Origin: Campylobacter suis
Lineage (GTDB): Bacteria > Campylobacterota > Campylobacteria > Campylobacterales > Campylobacteraceae
Direction of reading: 5' to 3'
Assembly: GCF_905120475.1 (NCBI RefSeq)
Contig: NZ_CAJHOE010000002.1
Location: 124,001-188,000, forward strand
DNA length: 64,000 bases
Shown: positions 42,951 to 51,480 of the stretch, piece by piece
How the letters are laid out: each line of letters begins with the position of its first letter
How positions within the stretch are numbered: position 1 is the stretch's first letter
Position numbers and translations under genes: made by a program
Notes under the pieces: generated by a model
What the model was told of the DNA's origin: nothing
The model's input: the letters and a program-made list of their open reading frames with translations, nothing else
The model's database searches: none

Positions 42951-43959
42951 AACTTATGCTACCTTTTGAGTAGTTTGTAACTTTGGCTTCAAAAAAGTTG
43001 CTTTTTTGATCATTAAATTTAGAAAAGTCATCGACCCATTTTATCGGATGGGCGACATTATATCGGCGTTTTAGACCGATGGCAACAAGGCGTTGGTCGA
43101 TAAGGTAGTGGATGTATTGTTCGATTATATCATCTGTAAAGCCCATTATTTGGTTTTGAGTTATGTATTTTCCCCATTTTATCTCCAAAGCCCCAGCCTT
43201 TTCAAACATATCATAAATTTTTGCTTCCATTTCAGGCGTAAATAAATCAGGTCTCTCGGTGCGAACAGAGTTTATCATGTTTTGAAATAGCAATAAATGT
43301 GTTATCTCATCACGCTGGATAAAGCGTATCATCTGAGCTGAACCAAGCATCTTCCCAGCCCTTGCAAGCGAGTAAATCGCCGTAAATCCGCTATAAAAAT
43401 AAACACCTTCTAAAATTTGATTTGCAACCATAGCAAGAAGCAACTTCTCATCTGTTACCTCTCCCGCAAGCTCGGCATAAACGCTTGAAATGTAGTCGTT
43501 TTTCTCGCGTAAAACATCATCGTGCTTTTCCATCTCATAGATAAGATCGGTGTTATCACAGATCGCCTCAACCATTACCGCATAAGACTTTGAGTGATTT
43601 GCCTCCTCATAAGCTTGGCGGCTTAGCACAGCATTTATCTCAGGGGCTGTTATGTAGGGGTTTATGTTATCGGCTAGGTTGTTTGTCTGAAAGCTATCCA
43701 TAGAAATAAGCTGGCTCCAAACTAGATCATACATGCGTTTTTCAGCCTGTGTAAGCTCGTGCGCATAACAGCGAACATCATCGGTGGTATCGACCTCTTT
43801 TGGAAACCAAGTGTTTGCCTCCATCAAATCCCAAAGTTTCAAAGCCCACTGATATTTTGCTTTTGTAAAGTTTAAAATCCCATGTGGATTGCCGTTAAAA
43901 ACTCGTCGATCGGTCAAACTTTCGTTTGAGCTAGGGTTGTAAATTCTTTTTCTATCCAT
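42937..43959 (-). CDS. nrdB: Class Ia ribonucleoside-diphosphate reductase beta subunit
   Basis: 340 residues from the ATG at 43959 ([14 protein letters not shown]), preferred because AAGG lies 9 bases upstream and NrdB proteins start like this; the frame is open to 44022. Supplies the di-iron/tyrosyl radical for NrdA. EANHSKSY contains the iron ligands Glu and His and the radical Tyr (ExxHxxxY); further ligands are in [11 protein letters not shown] and [10 protein letters not shown]. nrdA lies on the other strand 17 kb away, so they are not an operon. Confidence 0.95.
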   Translation of the reverse strand: MDRKRIYNPSSNESLTDRRVFNGNPHGILNFTKAKYQWALKLWDLMEANTWFPKEVDTTDDVRCYAHELTQAEKRMYDLVWSQLISMDSFQTNNLADNINPYITAPEINAVLSRQAYEEANHSKSYAVMVEAICDNTDLIYEMEKHDDVLREKNDYISSVYAELAGEVTDEKLLLAMVANQILEGVYFYSGFTAIYSLARAGKMLGSAQMIRFIQRDEITHLLLFQNMINSVRTERPDLFTPEMEAKIYDMFEKAGALEIKWGKYITQNQIMGFTDDIIEQYIHYLIDQRLVAIGLKRRYNVAHPIKWVDDFSKFNDQKSNFFEAKVTNYSKGSISFDDF

Positions 43960-44115
43960 CTTTTTTGCCTTAAAATAAATTTTAGCGATTTTAGCAAAAA
44001 TATGGTTAAATTTTAATGACACAGCTTAAGTTTTGATCCTTTGTTTTAAAAAAGCAAAATATAATCTGAAAGTATATATTTTAAAATTTTAAGTATTTGT
44101 GTTTAGTTTAGGGTT

Positions 44116-44661
44116 TTAAAACAATGTTCTCTCTTTTGCTTTTAGCTTAAAGCTCTTACGAGTAAGCTCATTTTGCCCTAGAAGTTCAAGTGCTTTAATA
44201 TGCGAACTTGTCCCATAACCCTTGTGTTTAGCGTATCCGTATCCTGGAAATTTCTTATCAAAAAGATGCATTAACCTATCACGACTAACCTTGGCTAAAA
44301 TACTAGCCGCACTTACCTCAACAATCTTTCCATCGGCTTTTATCATTGTTTGCACGCCTGTACCATAGTTTGCATTTCCGTCATAAAGCAAGCTAAAGTC
44401 TGGAAATTCGTACTTAAAACATATGAGTGCTCTGCGTAAGCACTCGCTAAGTCCAAGCTCATCAACAAGCGAATTTGAAAAATAAACGATAAGAAATTTT
44501 GAATTTTTTACTATCTTTTCAAAAAGTTTTTCACGAGCTTTCTCGGTAAGTTTTTTTGAGTCATTTAAGCCTAAAATTTCATCATTTAAAACACATGCAG
44601 CCACGACTAAAGGTCCAGCTAAAGCTCCTCGCCCAGCCTCATCTATGCCACAAATTTTCAT
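44116..44661 (-). CDS. rnhB: Ribonuclease HII
   Basis: 181 residues. Removes RNA (including single ribonucleotides) from DNA. The N-terminal [19 protein letters not shown] carries the DEAGRG active-site Asp-Glu pair; a further Asp is in YDGNANYG, and [13 protein letters not shown] is conserved. Start ATG follows AAGGTAAAAG. The divergent rpmI promoter is about 90 bases away. Confidence 0.95.
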   Translation of the reverse strand: MKICGIDEAGRGALAGPLVVAACVLNDEILGLNDSKKLTEKAREKLFEKIVKNSKFLIVYFSNSLVDELGLSECLRRALICFKYEFPDFSLLYDGNANYGTGVQTMIKADGKIVEVSAASILAKVSRDRLMHLFDKKFPGYGYAKHKGYGTSSHIKALELLGQNELTRKSFKLKAKERTLF

Positions 44662-44747
44662 CTTTTACCTTAAAAATTTTAGTAAAATTATATCAAAAAT
44701 TTTCTATAAAAAACAGCGGTTTTAAACTCTTTAAAAGAAATTTTGGG

Positions 44748-44753
44748 TATAAT
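44748..44753 (+). promoter_or_regulatory. Sigma70 -10 box of rpmI-rplT
   Basis: TATAAT in TTTTGGGTATAATCCCC, 43 bases before rpmI, with a T-rich upstream region. Confidence 0.65.
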
Positions 44754-44795
44754 CCCCATCTTACGCAAGTCGTAAAAATACTAAAAAGGATTAGC

Positions 44796-44987
44796 ATGCC
44801 AAAGATGAAAACCGTTCGCGGTGCTGCTAAGCGTTTTAAAGTAGGCAAAAACAAGATAAAGCGTGGTTCAGCTTTTAGAAGCCACATCTTGACTAAAAAG
44901 TCTGCTGGACGCAAAAGAGACCTTCGCCAACCACAATATGTGGACAGCACAAATGTCTCAGCAGTAAAGAAAATGCTAGGCGTATAA
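44796..44987 (+). CDS. rpmI: 50S ribosomal protein L35
   Basis: 63 residues, [20 protein letters not shown]..., the usual L35 length and N-terminus (MPKMKT). ATG follows AAAAGGATTAGC; the longer in-frame reading upstream has no family support and is not used. Separated from rplT by 97 bases that can fold. Confidence 0.96.
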   Translation: MPKMKTVRGAAKRFKVGKNKIKRGSAFRSHILTKKSAGRKRDLRQPQYVDSTNVSAVKKMLGV

Positions 44988-45084
44988 GCCAAGCACAAAA
45001 CTAAGTTTTTGACAAAAAGTCATTCAAAACTCCCCTATATCAGGGAAAGATCCGACATCGGACGCCAATTTATAAAGGATAAAC
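44988..45084 (+). promoter_or_regulatory. Structured rpmI-rplT intercistronic region
   Basis: Contains CCC-TATATCA-GGG (about 45043-45055), TCCGA-CAT-TCGGA (about 45051-45064) and a possible GTTTTTGACAAAAAGTC fold. L20 is known to repress its own operon by binding an rRNA-like mRNA fold in other bacteria, so this may be the binding site; not verified. Confidence 0.35.
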
Positions 45085-45441
45085 ATGGCAAGAGTAAAAA
45101 CAGGCGTAGTTAGAAGAAGACGCCATAAAAAGGTTCTAAAGCTTGCACGCGGCTTTTTTAGCGGCAGACGCAAACACTTTAGAAAAGCTAAAGAGCAACT
45201 TGAAAGAAGTTTAGTCTATGCATACCGCGACAGACGCCAGAAAAAACGCGACTTCCGCCGCCTCTGGATCGTTCGTATAAACGCTGCTTGCAGACTAAAT
45301 GACATTAGCTATTCACGCTTTATAAACGGTCTAAACAAGGCTGGTATAGAGCTTGATAGAAAAATTTTAGCTGACCTAGCTATGAATGACGCGAACGCAT
45401 TTGCAGCACTTGCTAAGAGCGCAAAAGACGCTTTGAAATAA
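45085..45441 (+). CDS. rplT: 50S ribosomal protein L20
   Basis: 118 residues, [32 protein letters not shown], the L20 signature with the long basic N-terminal helix; [13 protein letters not shown]-like segment follows. Assembles early on 23S rRNA. ATG follows AAAGGAT. Strong terminator directly after. Confidence 0.97.
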   Translation: MARVKTGVVRRRRHKKVLKLARGFFSGRRKHFRKAKEQLERSLVYAYRDRRQKKRDFRRLWIVRINAACRLNDISYSRFINGLNKAGIELDRKILADLAMNDANAFAALAKSAKDALK

Positions 45442-45445
45442 TCTT

Positions 45446-45469
45446 AGCCCCAAACTTTGGGGCTTTTTC
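45446..45469 (+). terminator. rplT terminator
   Basis: AGCCCCAAA-C-TTTGGGGCT (45446-45464) followed by TTTTTCTT. Also placed to stop convergent coaE transcription. Confidence 0.88.
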
Positions 45470-45470
45470 T

Positions 45471-46061
45471 TCATAAATTTTCTTTTATATTTTTCAAAAA
45501 TTCTTGTGTTTGTTGTTTTAAATTTTCCAAATCACCACTATTATCAATGACAAAGTCCGCCATTTGTTTTTTTATCTCTATGTCTATTTGTAACTGAACG
45601 CGAGACTGTGCTGTCTCATAGTCAAGATCATTTCGCTTCATAACTCGTTCTATAAGTAAATTCTCAGGAGCATAAACGACAATGATTTTATCAAAATTTT
45701 TCTCGCCAAGCCCCTCAAAAAATAGCGGAATATCAACAAAAAATGGCTTTTTTTGCTGTTCTAAAATTTCACTTTGCATGGCGATTTTAGCAGAAATTTT
45801 TGGATGTAAAATTTTTTCAAGCTCTTTTAGCTTTGCTTTGTCATTAAATACAATGGCTCCAAGTTTTTTTCGTGATATTTTTCCATTTTGTAAAATATGA
45901 GAGCCGAATTTTTTAATGACTTCATTTTGCGAATTTTCAAGCATTTCATGCGAGATCAAATCAGCATCTATAACTGAAAATCCAGCATTTTTAAGCAAAT
46001 TCACAAATGTGCTTTTCCCGCTGCCAATGCTACCTGTAACTACAAAACCATTTTTAAACAT
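45471..46061 (-). CDS. coaE: Dephospho-CoA kinase
   Basis: 196 residues from the ATG at 46061 (MFKNGFVVTGSIGSGKS), which places the P-loop at residues 10-17 as in the family; the frame is open to 46133 but has no better start. Last step of CoA synthesis. DADLISHEML (substrate Asp), HPKI and FFVDIPLFFEG are conserved. Diverges from purM with only about 75 bases between starts, so the promoters overlap. Confidence 0.94.
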   Translation of the reverse strand: MFKNGFVVTGSIGSGKSTFVNLLKNAGFSVIDADLISHEMLENSQNEVIKKFGSHILQNGKISRKKLGAIVFNDKAKLKELEKILHPKISAKIAMQSEILEQQKKPFFVDIPLFFEGLGEKNFDKIIVVYAPENLLIERVMKRNDLDYETAQSRVQLQIDIEIKKQMADFVIDNSGDLENLKQQTQEFLKNIKENL

Positions 46062-46135
46062 ATCTGCCTTTTTTAACTGCGATTTTAGCCAAATTTCGCT
46101 AAAATCAAGGCAAATTTTTACAAAAAAGGTCAAAC

Positions 46136-47119
46136 ATGATAAGCTACAAAGATGCTGGTGTTGATATAGATGTAGGAAATGAGTTTGTAAATGCCATAAA
46201 ACCGCATGTTAAAGCCACTTCTACGCCACTAGTTTTGGGCGGTATCGGCTCATTTTCAGGCGCCATAAAACTCCCAAGTGGATATAAAAATCCAGCGATC
46301 TTAGCTGCAACAGATGGAGTTGGAACAAAACTACGCCTGGCAATAGACGCTAACAAGCTTGACACTGTGGGCGAAGACTTAGTCGCAATGTGCGTAAATG
46401 ACCTTATTTGCAACTTTGCCACACCGCTATTTTTTTTAGATTATTACGCTACGGCAAAGCTTGACATAGGCTCTGCAACAACGGTAGTAAAAGGTATCGC
46501 AAATGGCTGCGTAAAAGCAAAATGCGCCCTTATAGGCGGCGAAACAGCCGAGATGCCTTCTATGTATGAAAAAGGCGACTTTGACCTAGCTGGCTTTGCA
46601 GTGGGCATGGCAGAACAAGATGAGATAGACCGAACAAAATTTGTAAGTGAGGGCGATATTTTAGTAGCTTTGCCTTCGAGCGGACTGCATTCAAATGGCT
46701 ACTCACTAGCGCGCAAAGTCGTGAGCGAAAAGGGGTTAAAATTTGATGATATGCTTGGCGATGAACGCCTTATAGACCTACTTTTAAAACCGACTAGAAT
46801 TTATGTGTCTGAATTTTTAGCTTTAAAGGACAAAATCAACGCTTTAGCCCATATCACGGGTGGCGGCTTAGTTGAAAATCTACCACGGGTTTTCCCTGAA
46901 GGGCTTGGCGCAAGGATAGATAAAAGTGCTATCAAAATGCCAAAAATTTATAAAATTTTTAACGGCATAGTAGATGAAAGCGAGCTTTACCGCACATTTA
47001 ATACTGGTGTTGGAATGGTACTAGTCGTTTCAAAAGAAAATCTTGACTTTGTCCTAAAAAATAGCGATGGCTACGCTATCGGCGAAGTTATAAAAGCTAA
47101 AGGCGTAGAGCTAGTATAG
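46136..47119 (+). CDS. purM: Phosphoribosylformylglycinamidine cyclo-ligase (AIR synthetase)
   Basis: 327 residues. Fifth step of purine synthesis. Conserved blocks: SYKDAGVDIDVGNEFV, ATDGVGTKLRLA, MCVNDLICNFATPLFFLDYYAT, GGETAEMPSMY and ITGGGLVENLPRVFP. ATG follows AAAAAAGGTCAAAC. The C-terminus is slightly shorter than E. coli PurM. After the stop a 9-bp hairpin with a long loop (GGTTGTGCT 47139-47147 / AGCACAACC 47169-47177) is present without a T run; the rest of the gap to 47320 shows nothing. Confidence 0.96.
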   Translation: MISYKDAGVDIDVGNEFVNAIKPHVKATSTPLVLGGIGSFSGAIKLPSGYKNPAILAATDGVGTKLRLAIDANKLDTVGEDLVAMCVNDLICNFATPLFFLDYYATAKLDIGSATTVVKGIANGCVKAKCALIGGETAEMPSMYEKGDFDLAGFAVGMAEQDEIDRTKFVSEGDILVALPSSGLHSNGYSLARKVVSEKGLKFDDMLGDERLIDLLLKPTRIYVSEFLALKDKINALAHITGGGLVENLPRVFPEGLGARIDKSAIKMPKIYKIFNGIVDESELYRTFNTGVGMVLVVSKENLDFVLKNSDGYAIGEVIKAKGVELV

Positions 47120-47321
47120 CAGGTCTTGTTTTTTGTTTGGTTGTGCTACTAATGCAAAATTTATAGACAGCACAACCGGTTATCATAAATATTTAAAGCA
47201 CTTTATCTAAATATGTCTTGATTTGCTTAGAATGTGTAAATAAGTATCAAAAAGCTATCTAACTTCTTGAGTGCCTTTTCTAAAAAGGCTTAGAAAAACA
47301 CTAGTACAAAATAAAAGGCAA

Positions 47322-47340
47322 AGCCCCCATATTAGGGGCT
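47322..47340 (-). terminator. cstA terminator
   Basis: AGCCCC / GGGGCT stem (47322-47327 and 47335-47340, 7-base loop). On the minus strand it follows the cstA stop and is followed by TTGCCTTTTATTTT. Confidence 0.7.
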
Positions 47341-47352
47341 AAAATTTAAATT

Positions 47353-48762
47353 TTACTCACTTATAGCATTTTTAGGCAGTCTAAAAAATAGAACCAAAAG
47401 CACAACAGAACAAACTATACCGATAACGGTTGAAACTGTCATATCAAGTCCAAAACCTATCTTTTCATACGCTAGATATGTCATCACAACAGCCGTCATA
47501 AACAGCGCTGGTACTGTAGTGATCCAGTGAAATTTTCCACTCTTATAAAGATATGCCGAAGCTGTCCAGAGCATGATGGCTGCTGTGGTTTGATTTGCCC
47601 AGCCAAAATATCGCCAAATCGTTTGGAAATCAACCTGTGAAAGCACTATGCCAACAGCAAAAAGTGGTATAGAGATAAGCAAGCGTTTTGATATATCTTT
47701 TTGTTGCATATTAAAAAAGTCAGCGATAATAAGTCTTGCTGATCTAAATGCAGTATCTCCAGAAGTTATCGGTAAAATGACCACACCTAAAATAGCAATG
47801 ATACCACCGACACCGCCAAGAAGTGCTGTTGAAATTTCATGCACAACGCCAGCTGGAGTTGATTTGCTTATAACCTCTTGAAGTGCTGCGGACGACTCAT
47901 AAAAGCTAAGACCAAGAGTACACCAAATAAGCGCTATCGCGCCCTCAAGTATCATCGCCCCATAAAATATCATACGCCCTGACTTTTCGTCTGCTATACA
48001 ACGAGCCATTAGTGGTGACTGTGTAGCGTGAAAGCCAGATATTGCGCCGCACGAGATAGTAACAAAAAGCAGTGGCCATATCGGTAGCCCTTTTGTATCA
48101 AAATTTGTCATAAAGTCAAGCCCGTATGAGTAAAACTGCTTATCGCTCATAATGAGCCCTATCGTAAGTCCAAATGACATAAACAACAGCAACGCTCCAA
48201 AAAATGGATAAAAACGGCCGATAACCTTACTTATAGGCATAAGTGTTGCTAGGATATAGTAGGCAAAGATGATTCCGACCCAAGTCAAGACATTAAGTGA
48301 TGTTAAATTTGAAAGTAGCTTTGCAGGGCCCGTAACAAACACAACTCCAACAAGCACCAAAAGCAAAAGTGCAAAGACATTCATAAAGTGCTTCGCCCAT
48401 TTACCAAGATGATCGCCAACCACGCTTGGTACAGACGCGCCATTTGACCTAACGCTTAGCATGCCTGAAAAATAATCATGCACCGCCCCAGCAAATATAC
48501 AGCCAATCACTATCCAAAGCATGGCCACTGGCCCATAAAGAGCGCCTAATATCGGACCAAAAACTGGCCCAAGACCAGCGATATTTAAAAGCTGTATGAG
48601 AAAAACCTTTGTATTTGACATACTCATGTAATCAACCCCATCAGCCAGCTCATGAGCTGGTGTTTTGCGGTTTGGATTGATGACGAAAATTTTCTCAACA
48701 ATCTTTCCATATGTAAAGTATGCCACTACAAGCAATGCCAAGCAGAAAAAGAACCAAAGCAT
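47353..48762 (-). CDS. cstA: CstA-family peptide/pyruvate transporter (short form)
   Basis: 469 residues with about 12-13 hydrophobic helices. The CstA signature is clear: NRKTPAHELADGVDYMSMSNTKVFLIQLLNIAGLGPVFGPILGALYGP, GAVHDYFSGMLS and FHATQSPLMARCI. Known members import peptides or pyruvate during carbon starvation. This is the short form; E. coli CstA and the one I recall from C. jejuni are about 700 residues. Missing is the C-terminal third, with no sign of a frameshift. AGGAGG before ATG. Substrate is inferred. Confidence 0.85.
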   Translation of the reverse strand: MLWFFFCLALLVVAYFTYGKIVEKIFVINPNRKTPAHELADGVDYMSMSNTKVFLIQLLNIAGLGPVFGPILGALYGPVAMLWIVIGCIFAGAVHDYFSGMLSVRSNGASVPSVVGDHLGKWAKHFMNVFALLLLVLVGVVFVTGPAKLLSNLTSLNVLTWVGIIFAYYILATLMPISKVIGRFYPFFGALLLFMSFGLTIGLIMSDKQFYSYGLDFMTNFDTKGLPIWPLLFVTISCGAISGFHATQSPLMARCIADEKSGRMIFYGAMILEGAIALIWCTLGLSFYESSAALQEVISKSTPAGVVHEISTALLGGVGGIIAILGVVILPITSGDTAFRSARLIIADFFNMQQKDISKRLLISIPLFAVGIVLSQVDFQTIWRYFGWANQTTAAIMLWTASAYLYKSGKFHWITTVPALFMTAVVMTYLAYEKIGFGLDMTVSTVIGIVCSVVLLVLFFRLPKNAISE

Positions 48763-48847
48763 ATTTCCTCCTCAAAATGGAATTTTTTCTTAATTATATA
48801 ATATAATTTAAAAATTTTCGTAAGAATTTTATAAAATTTTTCTTTTA

Positions 48848-48957
48848 TTGACTTAAAGTTGGGTAAAAATTTAGGCTAAAGAGCTATTATTATATAAATA
48901 CAAACCTCCTTTCTATAAAACCCCTATATGAAAAAGGGGTTTTATATTATTTTTCCT
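48848..48957 (+). ncRNA. Candidate short RNA with an anti-Shine-Dalgarno segment and terminator
   Basis: The 432-base gap between cstA and nrdD holds TTGACT (48848-48853), TATTATTATATAAAT (48885-48899) and then ACCTCCTTTCT followed by a terminator hairpin (AAAACCCC 48917-48924 / GGGGTTTT 48936-48943, then ATATTATTTTT). No gene precedes the terminator on the plus strand, so it must end a very short transcript of roughly 45-55 bases. The single-stranded ACCTCCTTTCT equals the 3-prime tail of 16S rRNA. Existence of the transcript is inferred; the -35/-10 spacing is not ideal. Confidence 0.5.
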
Positions 48958-49148
48958 AAAATATCTTAAATATAAAAATTAATTTTGAAAAATCATAATT
49001 TAAAGTAAAAAATTTGATAAATACCCTAAAATAAGGGATAAATTTACTTTATAAACTTAAAATTAAAATGAAATTTTTTTGTCTTTTATGATAAGTATTA
49101 TTATTTAATAATAAATAAGGCTATTTAACTTTAAGGTTATTTTACCTA

Positions 49149-49154
49149 TAATTT
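49149..49154 (+). promoter_or_regulatory. -10 region of the nrdD operon
   Basis: ACCTATAATTTTGC around 49149-49154, 40 bases before nrdD. Upstream (about 49098-49116) is an AT-only inverted repeat TTATTATT/AATAATAA. No FNR-like TTGAT-N4-ATCAA site was seen. The stretch 48958-49090 shows only AT-rich sequence. Confidence 0.5.
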
Positions 49155-49194
49155 TGCATTCAACAAACCAAAACCAAAATTTTAAAGACAAGAG

Positions 49195-51288
49195 ATGAAA
49201 CAAATCCTAAAACGAGATGGCACAGCACAAGAATATTTACCATACAAAATCGCAGACGCGATAAAAAAGGCATTTGAAAGCGAAAGTAAGCAATACGACG
49301 AAAAAGTCTTTTTAGATGTTATGGGTCATGTTTTTGATAAGGAAATTTTAGCGGTCGAAGATATCCAAGACTACATAGAAGCGGCTCTTTTTAAGGCTGG
49401 ATACTTTGATGTTTTAAAAAGTTTTATGCTCTATCGCCACACTCATAAGCTTCAAAGAGAGCAAATTTTAGGACTAAATGAAGATACTACATACATAAAC
49501 TCAACCCAGACTATAAATGAATACATAAATGGCACAGACTGGCGAATTTCAGCTAATTCAAACACGAGCTATTCAAACGCTGGACTTATAAACAACACTG
49601 CTGGTAAAGTCATCGCAAACTACTGGCTAGACGCGGTTTATAGCAAGGAAGAGGGGCTGGCACACAGAAATGGGGATTATCATATCCACGATCTTGACTG
49701 CCTTACTGGTTATTGTGCGGGCTGGAGCCTTAGGGCTTTACTGAATGAAGGCTTTAACGGCGTTCGTGGCAGGGTAGAGAGCCGTGCTCCAAAGCATTTT
49801 CGTGAGGCACTGAGCCAGATGGCGAATTTTTTAGGAATTTTACAAAGCGAGTGGGCTGGAGCACAGGCATTTTCTAGCTTTGATACATATCTTGCACCAT
49901 ATGTTTTTAAAGATGATTTGAGTGATTTAGAGATAAAAAAGGCAATAACTAGCTTTGTTTTTAACCTAAATGTCCCGGCTCGTTGGGGTCAAAGCCCATT
50001 TACAAATGTTACTATCGATATAACTTGTCCGAGTGATTTAAAAGAGCAAATTCCAACTTCAAACGATGAACATTTATTTAAAAATTTCAACGATGAAAAT
50101 GCCTTAAAACGAGCAAATGAGCGTGGCAAAAAGGCACTTTGCGATATGACTTATGGCGACTTTGAGCCAGAGATGAGACGCATAACAAAGGCATTTTACG
50201 AGGTGCTAACGGCTGGGGATAAAAACTCACAGCCATTTACATTTCCGATACCAACTGTAAATATAACAGAAGAATTTGACTGGGATAGCGATGTGGCTGA
50301 GGTTTTGTTTGAAAATACGGCAAAAATGGGCTCAAGCTACTTTCAAAATTTCATCGGAAGCCAATACACTATAAATGAAAATGGCGAACGCGTGCCAAAC
50401 GATGCGGCATACAAGCCCGGACATGTGCGTTCTATGTGTTGCCGCTTGCAGCTTGATTTGCGTGAGCTTTTAAAGCGTGGTGGCGGGCTTTTTGGAAGTG
50501 CTGAGATGACGGGTAGTATCGGCGTAGTAACGATAAATTTAGCAAGACTAGGCTATAACTATAAAGATGATAAAAGCGGGCTTTATAAACGCCTTGACTA
50601 CCTGCTCGAACTAGCCAAATCAACCCTTGAAAAGAAGCGAAAATTTATCCAAGAGATGTATGAGCGTGGGCTTTACCCATACACGGCTAGATATTTAAAG
50701 CATTTTAATAACCATTTTAGCACTATCGGCATAAATGGGATGAATGAGCTTTTAAGAAATTTTACAAACGATAATGACGATATAGCGACTGAATTTGGCC
50801 GTGAGTTTGCCTTGGAGATGATAAATTTCTTACGCGATAAGATCCGCTTATTTCAGGAACAAACGGGAAATTTATACAACCTTGAAGCCACTCCAGCCGA
50901 AGGCACAACATATCGTTTTGCAAAAGAGGATAAAAAGCGCTATCCAGACATTATCCAAGCTGGAATGGGCGAAAATATCTACTACACAAACTCAACTCAG
51001 CTGCCAGCAAGCTTTACAGATGATGCTTATGAGGCACTTGATCTGCAAGATGAACTTCAAAGTGCTTATACTGGTGGAACTGTTTTTCATCTTTATATGC
51101 GTGAGCGCATTAGCTCTGCTAAGGCGTGTAAAAGTTTGGTAAAAAATATCATAACAAACTATAAGCTTCCATATATCACGATAACGCCGGTATTTAGCGT
51201 GTGTGATAAGCACGGATATATCGCTGGTGAGCATGAGTTTTGCCCACTTTGCGATGCGGAAATTTTAAATCAAAACAAAGGAGCATAA
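49195..51288 (+). CDS. nrdD: Anaerobic ribonucleoside-triphosphate reductase, large part lacking the glycyl-radical loop
   Basis: 697 residues. N-terminal ATP-cone (KQILKRDGTAQEYLPYKIADAIKKAF, to about 90) then the NrdD barrel: GDYHIHDLD (about 162), RSMCCRLQLDLREL with the active-site Cys region (about 413), GINGMNELLRN, and the C-terminal zinc segment FSVCDKHGYIAGEHEFCPLCDAEIL. A normal NrdD continues with the glycyl-radical RVxGY loop; here TAA (51286-51288) comes first, and that loop is on the next ORF in the same frame. Reduces NTPs to dNTPs without oxygen after activation by NrdG. ATG lies near AAGACAAGAG. Confidence 0.95.
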   Translation: MKQILKRDGTAQEYLPYKIADAIKKAFESESKQYDEKVFLDVMGHVFDKEILAVEDIQDYIEAALFKAGYFDVLKSFMLYRHTHKLQREQILGLNEDTTYINSTQTINEYINGTDWRISANSNTSYSNAGLINNTAGKVIANYWLDAVYSKEEGLAHRNGDYHIHDLDCLTGYCAGWSLRALLNEGFNGVRGRVESRAPKHFREALSQMANFLGILQSEWAGAQAFSSFDTYLAPYVFKDDLSDLEIKKAITSFVFNLNVPARWGQSPFTNVTIDITCPSDLKEQIPTSNDEHLFKNFNDENALKRANERGKKALCDMTYGDFEPEMRRITKAFYEVLTAGDKNSQPFTFPIPTVNITEEFDWDSDVAEVLFENTAKMGSSYFQNFIGSQYTINENGERVPNDAAYKPGHVRSMCCRLQLDLRELLKRGGGLFGSAEMTGSIGVVTINLARLGYNYKDDKSGLYKRLDYLLELAKSTLEKKRKFIQEMYERGLYPYTARYLKHFNNHFSTIGINGMNELLRNFTNDNDDIATEFGREFALEMINFLRDKIRLFQEQTGNLYNLEATPAEGTTYRFAKEDKKRYPDIIQAGMGENIYYTNSTQLPASFTDDAYEALDLQDELQSAYTGGTVFHLYMRERISSAKACKSLVKNIITNYKLPYITITPVFSVCDKHGYIAGEHEFCPLCDAEILNQNKGA

Positions 51289-51468
51289 ATGAGTGAGCAA
51301 GAAATTTTAGCTAAAAATGCAGATAAACGCACAAAATGCGTGGTTTATACAAGAGTTATGGGCTATCACAGACCAGTTGAGAGCTTTAACCTAGGCAAAA
51401 AAGGCGAGCATAAAGAGCGTGTAAAATTTCGCGAAAATGCAGGTTGCACGCATAAAGCTACCGCATAA
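51289..51468 (+). CDS. Separate glycyl-radical domain of anaerobic ribonucleotide reductase
   Basis: 59 residues. ATG follows the nrdD stop immediately and in the same frame (TAA ATG), with an ideal AAAGGAG at 51277-51283 inside the nrdD end. KCVVYTRVMGYHRPVESFNLGKK (residues 16-38) matches the extreme C-terminus of NrdD, where the Gly of RVxGY (here Gly25) carries the radical. Cys17 could complete the zinc site whose three other cysteines lie at the end of the large part. It therefore probably docks on NrdD as a detachable radical subunit, comparable in concept to the GrcA (YfiD) spare part of pyruvate formate-lyase. nrdG follows. Confidence 0.88.
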   Translation: MSEQEILAKNADKRTKCVVYTRVMGYHRPVESFNLGKKGEHKERVKFRENAGCTHKATA

Positions 51469-51480
51469 ATTTAGTGGCTT

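Noticed and set aside
44556-44795. An extended reading frame in front of rpmI
   Set aside because: L35 begins MPKMKT at 44796 with its own Shine-Dalgarno; the upstream part overlaps rnhB on the other strand and has no family resemblance.
47353-48762. A frameshifted full-length CstA
   Set aside because: The protein ends cleanly with a terminator close behind and no continuing frame; short CstA forms exist in other bacteria.
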